This document shows, piece after piece, positions 5,366-12,100 of a stretch of 35,500 nt of DNA. The position numbers and the translations under genes are program-made. The DNA is from Prevotella sp. GTDB lineage: Bacteria; Bacteroidota; Bacteroidia; Bacteroidales; Bacteroidaceae. Numbering within the stretch: the stretch's first letter is position 1; the number at the start of each line of letters is the position of its first letter. Below the pieces are notes generated by a model. The model saw only the letters and a program-made list of their open reading frames with translations. It was not told the origin of the DNA and did no database searches. The stretch spans positions 1 to 35,500 of the forward strand of contig JAFVGS010000011.1 in the NCBI GenBank assembly GCA_017474845.1, given 5' to 3'.

Positions 5366-7162
5366 CTATTGTAGTGGTGTCAGAGGATAGATGATGTTCA
5401 CGATGAATATGTTGGCCAAGAGGATGATGATATTCATCAGCAGGCCGATGCGCATAAAGTCGCTGAAACGGTAGCCGCCAGGACCATAGACCAGCATGTG
5501 GGTAGGCGAGCCGATAGGCGTGGCGAAGCTTGAGCTGACGCTGACCATCAGTGCCACAAGGAATGGGAACGGTTCATAACCTAGCTTCTCTGCCGCCTCG
5601 TACATGATCGGGAAGAACATGGCTCCGGCAGCCGTGTTGGAGATGAACTCGGTAATGAACGTGCCCACGAAGCAGATAGCAGTCATCACCACAAGGGGAT
5701 TAGTGCCGCAGATGTCGAGGATGCTAAAGGCAAGGCGTTCGGCGATACCTGTCTTCTGGATGGCAAGTCCCAGTACGACCGAGCCTGCAAAGACCATCAG
5801 GATTTCCCAGTTGACGGCCTTCATGGCCTGTTCTGGACTACAGCACCGGAACACGAGCATGGCCATCGCAGCGATAAAGGCACATTGCAGCAGCGGCATG
5901 ACGCCCAGGGCCGAGAGGGCTACCATGGCAATCATGATGGCGGTGGAGACGAGCGTGCCGCGCCCGATGTTGGGCACATCGTCAGAGTCGTAGAAGTGGA
6001 GGACGCTCTTCAGCGAAGCGGTGTTGACGTTGACGTTCTTCGGACATATAAACAGCAACGTGTCGCCAGCCTGCAACACTACCTGCCGCGGTGCCTTGTT
6101 GATGCGCTCGCCAAGACGGGCCACAGCCGCCAGCGTCAGGTTGTTGTCCTTCTCAAACGTACTGCCGCCGATGGTCTTGCCTATCAGGCTGCTACCGTAA
6201 TTGATGTAAGCAGTACGGAACTGGCGACTCGAGTCTAACTCGCTCATCGTAAAAACATGGTGGTTGGCACTCACCAGCTGATGTTGCTTCGCCATCTCTA
6301 AAAGCTCGTCAATCTGTCCGGCATACACCATGTGGTCACCTCCCATGATGGGTTCGTCTTCAGCGATAGACGTCGGGACATTGTCAAAGTGATACATCTC
6401 TATCAGGCTGCCACCCTTGACGTGGTACAATCCGGCCTCGCCCAGTGTCTTGCCGACGTGTGGATTGTCTGACGGCACCTGCAGCTCAACAGTATACTCG
6501 CCCGTCGACTCGAAAGCACCGTCAGGCGCCTTACGTTCGGGCAGTAGCTTGCGCATGGCGATGATGGACAACACGCCGATGAAGAGACAGAAAAGGCCAG
6601 GGATGGTCGTGGTGAGAATGTTCATCGCCTCGCCAGTCTTCTCCTCATAGAGTCCGCTGATGATCAGGTTCGGCGGCGTGCCTATCAAAGTACACACACC
6701 ACCCATGCCAGAGGCATAGCTCAAGGGAATGAGCAGTTTGGAGGGCGATATATTCAGCTTCTTTGACCACATCTTCACGATATTCACAAAGAGTGCCACC
6801 ACGGTAGTGTTGCTGAGGAACGAACTCAGGGCAGCCACTGGGAGCATCAGACGGACAACGGCCTTGCCATAGCTCGAGGGCTGTCCCAGCAGATGCTTCA
6901 CGATCCATTGCAGCACGCCCGTATGCATGAGTCCTGCCACAACAACAAAGAGCACGCCAATCACGATAACACTCGTGCTGGAAAAGCCGGAGAAGGCTTC
7001 CTTGGCATCAAGCACACCGGTGACATAGAGGATGCCGATGGCACCCAAGAACACAAGGTCGGCACGAAGTTTGGTGAACAACATTACCGTGAACATCGAG
7101 AGGACGGTGACGATAGTGATCCAGGCGTAGATGTTAAAACCTAAAAATACAAATGATTCCAT
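5366..7162 (-). CDS. SLC13-type anion permease with two TrkA-C domains
   Basis: A 598-residue inner-membrane transporter of the SLC13/DASS family. Hydrophobic segments fill residues about 8-205 and 400-595. Two soluble TrkA-C-like domains lie between them at about 222-295 and 314-385. The two inverted-repeat signatures of the family are present: SNTT (117-120) with GTPPN (161-165), and SNTA (508-511) with TPIGSPTH (548-555). The substrate is probably a sodium-coupled anion such as sulfate or a dicarboxylate; the TrkA-C insertion is typical of the sulfate/unknown-substrate branch. A -7 box lies 26 bases before the ATG. The sigma factor gene follows after 9 bases. Confidence 0.88.
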   Translation of the reverse strand: MESFVFLGFNIYAWITIVTVLSMFTVMLFTKLRADLVFLGAIGILYVTGVLDAKEAFSGFSSTSVIVIGVLFVVVAGLMHTGVLQWIVKHLLGQPSSYGKAVVRLMLPVAALSSFLSNTTVVALFVNIVKMWSKKLNISPSKLLIPLSYASGMGGVCTLIGTPPNLIISGLYEEKTGEAMNILTTTIPGLFCLFIGVLSIIAMRKLLPERKAPDGAFESTGEYTVELQVPSDNPHVGKTLGEAGLYHVKGGSLIEMYHFDNVPTSIAEDEPIMGGDHMVYAGQIDELLEMAKQHQLVSANHHVFTMSELDSSRQFRTAYINYGSSLIGKTIGGSTFEKDNNLTLAAVARLGERINKAPRQVVLQAGDTLLFICPKNVNVNTASLKSVLHFYDSDDVPNIGRGTLVSTAIMIAMVALSALGVMPLLQCAFIAAMAMLVFRCCSPEQAMKAVNWEILMVFAGSVVLGLAIQKTGIAERLAFSILDICGTNPLVVMTAICFVGTFITEFISNTAAGAMFFPIMYEAAEKLGYEPFPFLVALMVSVSSSFATPIGSPTHMLVYGPGGYRFSDFMRIGLLMNIIILLANIFIVNIIYPLTPLQ

Positions 7163-7187
7163 AAGCTCAAATTAGTAATATATACTG

Positions 7188-7195
7188 CAAAGGTA
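7188..7195 (-). promoter_or_regulatory. -7 box for the transporter-sigma operon
   Basis: TACCTTTG on the minus strand is a perfect -7 box, and the leader would be about 20 bases long. I see no TTTG at the expected upstream distance. Confidence 0.65.
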
Positions 7196-7299
7196 ATATT
7201 TTTCTTCGACTTTCAGTACATGATAGCCACAAAACTGCTCATTATTTAATAAAAGTTTAACTTTTATCCTTTCCATGTCGGGAATTAGAAAAAAATTAG

Positions 7300-7307
7300 T
7301 AATTTTG
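7300..7307 (+). promoter_or_regulatory. -7 box for greA
   Basis: TAATTTTG fits TAnnTTTG and lies 23 bases before the greA ATG. A perfect dyad with 9-bp arms, ATAAAAGTT-t-AACTTTTAT at 7249-7267, lies upstream between the two divergent promoters and could be a regulator site. Confidence 0.6.
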
Positions 7308-7330
7308 CACCATTAATCAGAAAACGAATC

Positions 7331-7795
7331 ATGGAATATATGTCACAAGAGGGCTACGACAAGCTCGTAGCTGAACTCCGTCATATGGAGAGTGTTGAAC
7401 TGCCACAGGTGCGCGATGCCATTGCAGAGGCCCGCGACAAGGGCGACCTCAGCGAGAACTTCGAATACCACGCCGCCAAGCGCGAACAAGCCCGACTGCT
7501 GGGGCGCATACGATTCAAGCAGAAGGTGCTTGCCAATGCGCGTGTGATCGACATGTCGCGCTTAGGCACCGACAGCGTGCAGCTACTCAGCAAGGTGGAG
7601 ATGACCAACCTTACCACCAACGCCCGCATGACCTACACCATCGCCAGCCCCAATGAGGCCAACCTGCGCGAAGGCAAGATCTCCATCAAGTCACCCATCG
7701 CCCAGGCGCTGCTGAACAAGAAGGTGGGTGACACTGTTGAGGTGCGCGTGCCGGCTGGCATGATGAAGCTCCGCATCGAGAGCATCTCACTCTGA
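7331..7795 (+). CDS. greA: transcription elongation factor GreA
   Basis: A 154-residue protein of normal GreA length. It rescues backtracked RNA polymerase by stimulating cleavage of the nascent RNA. The N-terminal coiled coil covers about residues 1-75, with the acidic tip ARDKGDLSENFEYHAAK, including the Asp and Glu that coordinate the catalytic magnesium. The C-terminal FKBP-like domain covers about 80-154 and ends in VRVPAGMMKLRIESISL. It has its own promoter and a strong terminator, so it appears to be a single-gene unit. Confidence 0.95.
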   Translation: MEYMSQEGYDKLVAELRHMESVELPQVRDAIAEARDKGDLSENFEYHAAKREQARLLGRIRFKQKVLANARVIDMSRLGTDSVQLLSKVEMTNLTTNARMTYTIASPNEANLREGKISIKSPIAQALLNKKVGDTVEVRVPAGMMKLRIESISL

Positions 7796-7819
7796 AACCA
7801 CAACCCGATATCAACAATG

Positions 7820-7850
7820 ATCCCCAGCCGCAATGACTGGGGATTTTTGT
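7820..7850 (+). terminator. rho-independent terminator of greA
   Basis: A perfect 8-bp stem, ATCCCCAG with CTGGGGAT, closes a 9-base loop and is followed by TTTTTGTTG. Confidence 0.8.
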
Positions 7851-7856
7851 TGTAAG

Positions 7857-7929
7857 TCGGGGCGACAGGACTCGAACCTGCGACATCCTGGTCCCAAACC
7901 AGGTGCGCTACCAACTGCGCTACGCCCCG
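7857..7929 (-). tRNA. tRNA-Pro (UGG)
   Basis: A full cloverleaf on the minus strand: acceptor CGGGGCG pairs with CGCCCCG, discriminator A, anticodon stem CCTGG/CCAGG, loop TTTGGGA with anticodon TGG, and a T-arm with TTCGAGT. CCA is not encoded. It begins 20 bases after the stop of the serine palmitoyltransferase gene on the same strand with no visible promoter or terminator between them, so it may be cut from that transcript. Confidence 0.95.
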
Positions 7930-7949
7930 AACTATTTACGATTATCGAT

Positions 7950-9137
7950 TCACTTGATGATGCCCTGCTCAACGAAGATCTTCTTCAGGGCCTTGACGGA
8001 ACGCTCAACCTGCTCCTCTGTATGAGTGGCCATCAGGGCATAGCGCACGAGGGTGTCCTGCGGGGCACATGCGGGCGGAATGACGGGATTGATGAACACA
8101 CCAGCCTTGAAGGCGAGGGCGGTGACGAGGAACGTCTTATTCGCATCACGGACGTAGAGCGGAATAATGGGACTCTCCGTATCGCCGATCTCAAAGCCTT
8201 CCTCACGGAAACGCTTCAGGGCGTAGTTGGTCACCTTCCACAGGCGCTCGATGCGCTCAGGCTCGTTCTGGATGATATGCAGGGCCTCGAGGGCAGCGGC
8301 GGTGGCTGCAGGCGTGTTGGATGCAGAGAAGATATAGGAACGCGTGTTATGACGCAGGAAGTTGATGGTATCCCAGTCTGATGCGATGAAGCCACCGATT
8401 GAGGCGAGCGACTTCGAGAACGTACCCATGATGAGATCCACTTCGTCGGTGAGACCGAAATGGTCGCACACGCCCCTACCCTGACGGCCGAAGACACCGA
8501 TACCGTGGGCCTCGTCGACCATGATGGAACAGTTGTACTTATGCTTCAGCTCAACGATCTCAGGCAGCTTGGCAAGGTCGCCCTCCATCGAGAACACACC
8601 GTCGACGACGATCAGCTTGATGGCCTCGTAGGGCAGCGTCTGCAGCAAGCGCTCCAAGTCTTCCATGTCGTTGTGCTTGTAGTGCAGCTGCTTGGCAAAC
8701 GACAGGCGGCGTCCGTCAACGATCGAAGCATGGTCGCGGTCATCGCAGATGATATAGTCGTCCTTGCCACAGACCACGGCGAGCACACCCTGATTCACAG
8801 AGAAGCCCGTGGAGAAGCACAGTGCCTCTGTCTTACCGATATATCCAGCCAGTTCCTTTTCCAGCTGCACATGGAGGTCGAGTGTTCCATTAAGGAAACG
8901 GCTTCCGGCACAACCTGAACCGTATTTATCGAGAGCTGCCTTGGCGGCATCGATGATGCGCTGGTCGCCCGTGAGGCCTGTATAGGCGTTAGAGCCGAAC
9001 ATCAGCACCTTGTGTCCGCCCATCTCAACTTCTGTCCCCTGCTTGCCCGTGATAGCACGGAAATAGGGGTAAACGTCATCTTCCATGAACTTCTGAGGCA
9101 CACGGTAGCTCTTAAATTTCTCTTCTAATTGTCCCAT
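7950..9137 (-). CDS. spt: serine palmitoyltransferase
   Basis: A 395-residue PLP enzyme of the alpha-oxoamine synthase family. It condenses serine with palmitoyl-CoA (or a similar acyl-CoA) to 3-ketosphinganine, the first step of Bacteroidetes sphingolipid synthesis. The PLP lysine is Lys242 (GTFSKSLASIGG), the cofactor-binding aspartate is Asp208 (MVDEAHG) and the stacking His is His136 (DDRDHASIVDG). Length and sequence closely match the Bacteroides enzyme as I recall it, including GSGCAGSRFLNGTLDLH and FINPVIPPACAPQDTLVR, so I prefer this call over KBL or BioF, which belong to the same fold. It has a -7 box about 42 bases upstream and diverges from a lipid kinase gene. Confidence 0.88.
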   Translation of the reverse strand: MGQLEEKFKSYRVPQKFMEDDVYPYFRAITGKQGTEVEMGGHKVLMFGSNAYTGLTGDQRIIDAAKAALDKYGSGCAGSRFLNGTLDLHVQLEKELAGYIGKTEALCFSTGFSVNQGVLAVVCGKDDYIICDDRDHASIVDGRRLSFAKQLHYKHNDMEDLERLLQTLPYEAIKLIVVDGVFSMEGDLAKLPEIVELKHKYNCSIMVDEAHGIGVFGRQGRGVCDHFGLTDEVDLIMGTFSKSLASIGGFIASDWDTINFLRHNTRSYIFSASNTPAATAAALEALHIIQNEPERIERLWKVTNYALKRFREEGFEIGDTESPIIPLYVRDANKTFLVTALAFKAGVFINPVIPPACAPQDTLVRYALMATHTEEQVERSVKALKKIFVEQGIIK

Positions 9138-9178
9138 TGCTATAATAGGTAAAACTTGTCTTTGTTACTTTCAGCGTG

Positions 9179-9186
9179 CAAAGTTA
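9179..9186 (-). promoter_or_regulatory. -7 box for spt
   Basis: TAACTTTG on the minus strand fits TAnnTTTG. A partial -33 (CTTG) lies 21 bases upstream. Confidence 0.55.
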
Positions 9187-9256
9187 CACAATTTTTATCA
9201 AATCGTGCAAGTTTTTCTTAAAAAAGTTCTATTTTTCTATTTTTCTTGCATAAATA

Positions 9257-9287
9257 GTTGGTTAATTAACCGATTTTCGTAATTTTG
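9257..9287 (+). promoter_or_regulatory. promoter of the lipid kinase gene with palindrome in the spacer
   Basis: GTTG (9257-9260) and TAATTTTG (9280-9287) are 19 bases apart. The perfect palindrome GGTTAATTAACC (9260-9271) overlaps the spacer and is a candidate operator. The -7 box ends only 10 bases before the ATG, so the leader is very short or absent. Confidence 0.55.
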
Positions 9288-9297
9288 CACACAAATT

Positions 9298-10332
9298 ATG
9301 AGTAAGAAGAAGATTGTTTTCATCATCAATCCTATTTCGGGTACCCACTCAAAGGATGAAGTCCCCAACCTCATCGAGAAGAGGCTGGACCACGAGCTGT
9401 TTGACTACGAGATCCAGCTGACGGGCTATGCCGGCCACGCCACGGAGATCGCCCGCAACTGCGTGGAGCGACAGGTAGATATTGTGGTGGCCGTGGGTGG
9501 CGACGGCACGGTGAACGAAGTGGCCAGGGCCCTCACCCACTCTCAGACAGCCCTCGCCATCATGCCCTGCGGCTCTGGCAACGGACTGGCCCGGCACCTC
9601 TGTATACCCATGGAACTGAAACGCGCCCTCGACGTCATCAACGCCTGCAACATCGAGGCCTTCGACTACGGCATCATCAACGGTCTGCCATTCTTCTGCA
9701 CCTGCGGCATGGGCTTCGACGCCTTCATCTCCCTGAAGTTCGCAGAGAGCGGCAAGCGCGGACCCATCACCTACGTGGAGAACGTACTGAAAGAGGGACT
9801 GAAATATCAGCCTGAGACCTACGAGGTGGAGGCTGACGACGGCAAGCACAATTACAAGGCCTTCCTCATCGCCTGTGCCAACGCCTCACAATACGGCAAC
9901 AACGCCTACATCGCCCCAGGCGCCACGATGAAAGACGGCGAGATGGACGTGATCATCATGGAGCCCTTCGACACCTTCGAGGCCCCGCAGATCGCTGCCG
10001 ACCTATTTATGAAGACGTTACCCAGCCACTCGAAGATCAAGACCTTCCGCACCAAGCATCTCCATATCCATCGCAAGCAGCCCGGTGCCATCCACTACGA
10101 CGGCGACCCCATCATGACCGATCCGGAGGTCGACGTGCATATCGAGCCACTGGGCATCCGCATCGTCACCGATCCGGATATGGTGGAAGACTCAGGGCAG
10201 CCCAACTTTCTACTCAATGCCTTCAGCGACTTCTTTAATAATATTAATAATGTACGCGAGGACATCGGGAAACAAGGCCACCGCATTCAGGTGATCAACA
10301 AGCTTCTGCTGCGGAAACTGAAGAATCTGTAG
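9298..10332 (+). CDS. diacylglycerol/sphingosine-type lipid kinase
   Basis: A 344-residue protein of the DagK catalytic (YegS/BmrU) family, which phosphorylates lipid hydroxyl groups with ATP at the inner membrane. Visible motifs are INPISG (10-15), the nucleotide-binding GGDGTVNE (67-74) and PCGSGNGLARHL (90-101). No membrane segment is present, as is usual for these peripheral enzymes. It is transcribed away from spt, with the two starts 160 bases apart. The substrate could be diacylglycerol or, given the neighbour, a sphingoid base or ceramide; the second option is inference from context only. A small Cys-rich gene follows after 30 bases. Confidence 0.88.
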   Translation: MSKKKIVFIINPISGTHSKDEVPNLIEKRLDHELFDYEIQLTGYAGHATEIARNCVERQVDIVVAVGGDGTVNEVARALTHSQTALAIMPCGSGNGLARHLCIPMELKRALDVINACNIEAFDYGIINGLPFFCTCGMGFDAFISLKFAESGKRGPITYVENVLKEGLKYQPETYEVEADDGKHNYKAFLIACANASQYGNNAYIAPGATMKDGEMDVIIMEPFDTFEAPQIAADLFMKTLPSHSKIKTFRTKHLHIHRKQPGAIHYDGDPIMTDPEVDVHIEPLGIRIVTDPDMVEDSGQPNFLLNAFSDFFNNINNVREDIGKQGHRIQVINKLLLRKLKNL

Positions 10333-10362
10333 GTAGATTCAGAGCCAACAGAGAGATGTGAT

Positions 10363-10542
10363 ATGTGGCAGATTTATGTGGTGATAGTAGTCTTGGCAGG
10401 TTGTGCAGGCTATGCCGGATGGCGGATATATCGGGCGTTGACGCTTCGTGATGATTCCTGCAAGGGCTGCGCATTGGCAGAGAAATGCACGAAGAAGAAG
10501 GGCTGTCCCGTCTGCGATGGCGAATGTCACGAGCGCAAATAA
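10363..10542 (+). CDS. small Cys-rich single-pass membrane protein (FeoB-associated-like)
   Basis: A 59-residue protein. Residues 2-20 (WQIYVVIVVLAGCAGYAGW) form one membrane segment, followed by a short basic turn and a cysteine-rich tail with CKGCALAEKC (33-42), then C48, C51 and C55; seven cysteines in all. This layout matches the FeoB-associated Cys-rich membrane protein family, whose members often accompany ferrous iron transporters. No feoA or feoB is present here, so a link to iron is only by family resemblance. It lies 30 bases after the lipid kinase and is probably in the same transcript. Confidence 0.75.
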   Translation: MWQIYVVIVVLAGCAGYAGWRIYRALTLRDDSCKGCALAEKCTKKKGCPVCDGECHERK

Positions 10543-10592
10543 GCACGACAGAAGGCTCTAAAATGTTAAAAAAAGCCAATCGACAGCAAATT

Positions 10593-10620
10593 CTTCACTC
10601 TTCATTCTTCACTTTTCACT
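10593..10620. repeat. heptamer array upstream of the tRNA-Cys promoter
   Basis: Four tandem heptamers, CTTCACT, CTTCATT, CTTCACT and TTTCACT, end 9 bases before the -7 box. On the opposite strand they read AGTGAAG/AATGAAG, close to the NATTGAA class seen elsewhere in the window. Confidence 0.7.
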
Positions 10621-10629
10621 TCTTTTTAG

Positions 10630-10637
10630 TACCTTTG
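10630..10637 (+). promoter_or_regulatory. -7 box for tRNA-Cys
   Basis: TACCTTTG is a perfect -7 box 18 bases before the tRNA. The usual -33 position is occupied by the heptamer array. Confidence 0.7.
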
Positions 10638-10655
10638 CACCCGCATTCTGAATAA

Positions 10656-10727
10656 GGTGCCTTGGATGAGTGGCTTAGTCTACGGTCTGCAAAACCGTCC
10701 ACGGCGGTTCGAATCCGCCAGGCACCT
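10656..10727 (+). tRNA. tRNA-Cys (GCA)
   Basis: A complete cloverleaf: acceptor GGTGCCT pairs with AGGCACC, discriminator T, anticodon stem ACGGT/ACCGT, loop CTGCAAA with anticodon GCA, and T-arm loop TTCGAAT. CCA is not encoded. Confidence 0.95.
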
Positions 10728-10738
10728 CAGAGAAAAAA

Positions 10739-10776
10739 GGACCCCTGCTCTAGTTGAGCGGGGGTTCTTGTTTTTT
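10739..10776. terminator. bidirectional terminator between tRNA-Cys and the ykvA-like gene
   Basis: The 12-bp stem at 10739-10750 / 10756-10767 includes CCCC/GGGG and GCTC/GAGC around the loop TAGTT. It has TTGTTTTTT on one side and, on the other strand, CCTTTTTTC. It serves the two converging units. Confidence 0.8.
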
Positions 10777-11173
10777 ATTCTTCTTCGTCGAAGAGGTGCT
10801 GGATCTCGTTGATTTCCTCTTCGTCGAACCATTTTGAGAGGCGTTCGCGGGCCTTGGCGATGATTTCAGGGTCGATGCCCGTCCACACTTTCTTCAACAC
10901 ATAGAGCAGCACAGCAAGGTCGTCAGTCAGTCCGGCGATGGGAATGGCATCGGGGATGACGTCGAGGGGACTGATCATATAGCCCAGGGCGCCGATGATG
11001 ATGGCCTTGTCGGCTTTGCTCACCTTGTCGCTCTGGAGGGTATAATAGAGGATGAGGGCGGCATAGACGAGTTTGGAGCCGGCACGCTTGGCGATGCGTG
11101 AAATCTTTTCAACGAAGTCCTTTTGAGTGAACTTGTTGGAGTAGTTCATAAAATCGGGTAATTCCATCTTCAT
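10775..11173 (-). CDS. YkvA-like DUF1232 protein
   Basis: A 132-residue protein with the DUF1232 signature ALGYMISPLDVIPDAIPIAG followed by LTDDLAVL (about residues 62-89), which is hydrophobic and probably membrane-associated. The C-terminus is highly acidic. The family is widespread and its biochemical role is not settled. It is the last gene of a minus-strand unit, 23 bases behind the DUF1460 gene, and ends at the bidirectional terminator. A second in-frame ATG (MELPD) lies two codons downstream and could be the start. Confidence 0.85.
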   Translation of the reverse strand: MKMELPDFMNYSNKFTQKDFVEKISRIAKRAGSKLVYAALILYYTLQSDKVSKADKAIIIGALGYMISPLDVIPDAIPIAGLTDDLAVLLYVLKKVWTGIDPEIIAKARERLSKWFDEEEINEIQHLFDEEE

Positions 11174-11196
11174 ATTGCTTTTATTGTTATTTCGAT

Positions 11197-12057
11197 TTAT
11201 TTGTTGATGCGGATGATACGGATGCCTGTGTGGGAGGGATGCTGGCGTAGATACTGCCAGAGTGTCATCGGCTCCTCAACCACCTTCTTGTGCAGTTGCG
11301 AGGCGTTGAGCAGATGCAGGTTACCGTTCTTCCAGACAGCGAAACCCAAGTGGGCGATGTCGAGACCGGCCTTATTGCAGGTGATGGCGATGATGTCACC
11401 GTCTTTGACAACATTGCGCAACTCGTCGCTCCGTCCTACCCTCTCCTTGGGGATATAACGGAACTGCTGGCCAGACACACGCTGCTCCATCCGCCGGATA
11501 TCAGGCACGTATTCAGGATGTGCCTTCAGGGCCTTGTAGCTCTGCGGATGCTGGCTCATATAGTTGACGCTGACGGTTTGGACGGCCGTGAACGGCGGAT
11601 TGGGCTGCTGGATCTCAGTCACGAGTCCCGACTTGCTGTTCTCAGTGATCCACTCTGTGAAGTAATGGATGCGGCTCGTATAGTTGTCGATCTTGCCCTT
11701 GCGGTAGCGCATGGCCTGTAGGGCAGCACGATAGGCGGCATAGGTGTATTTCTTCTGATAGGCGCACTTGGTGAGGGCGGTCACCGTCTCAACAAGCGTG
11801 GTGCAGTCGAGCTCGCGGGTGTTCACCACCAGCCTCTCCTTGTCACCCGCTTCCAAGGTATGAGCCACATAGGGACGGTTCAGGAATCCACGTGCGAAGA
11901 ACAGCGGCAGATTGGCATAGGCAGGCTGCTGACGGGAATTCTTGAGCATGGTGCAGATCTTAAGGCTGTCTGCGGTCGCTGCATCCAGCTGACGGCCTTG
12001 CGCCATCATCGTCAGCGCCAGGCACACACCTATCATTATAGTCAAACACCTTTTCAC
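11197..12057 (-). CDS. DUF1460 family amidase-like exported protein
   Basis: A 286-residue protein with a signal peptide (MKRCLTIMIGVCLALTMMAQ). It belongs to DUF1460, a papain/NlpC-P60-like fold that structural genomics has linked to N-acetylmuramoyl-L-alanine amidase-type cleavage of peptidoglycan fragments. The probable catalytic Cys is Cys85 in LDCTTLVE, and the probable His is His236 in DIAHLGFAV. It acts in the periplasm. The start is GTG; it is preferred because it supplies the basic N-terminus of the signal peptide, while the first internal ATG (codon 8) would remove it. The start codon lies inside an octamer repeat array that also spans the gap to the upstream oxidoreductase gene. 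Confidence 0.82.
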   Translation of the reverse strand: MKRCLTIMIGVCLALTMMAQGRQLDAATADSLKICTMLKNSRQQPAYANLPLFFARGFLNRPYVAHTLEAGDKERLVVNTRELDCTTLVETVTALTKCAYQKKYTYAAYRAALQAMRYRKGKIDNYTSRIHYFTEWITENSKSGLVTEIQQPNPPFTAVQTVSVNYMSQHPQSYKALKAHPEYVPDIRRMEQRVSGQQFRYIPKERVGRSDELRNVVKDGDIIAITCNKAGLDIAHLGFAVWKNGNLHLLNASQLHKKVVEEPMTLWQYLRQHPSHTGIRIIRINK

Positions 12058-12100
12058 CTTTTCACCCTTTTACCCTTTTACTTTTTTACCTTTTCATCTT
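12047..12100. repeat. degenerate octamer array spanning a gene junction
   Basis: About seven units related to CACCTTTT run from the stop of the oxidoreductase gene through the GTG start of the DUF1460 gene. On the coding strand they read GGTGAAAA/GGTAAAAG, so they contribute the purine-rich leader and first codons of the second gene. Confidence 0.65.

Noticed and set aside
8460-8918. A 152-codon plus-strand frame opposite spt
   Set aside because: It is a mirror of a clear PLP enzyme and has no recognisable domain.
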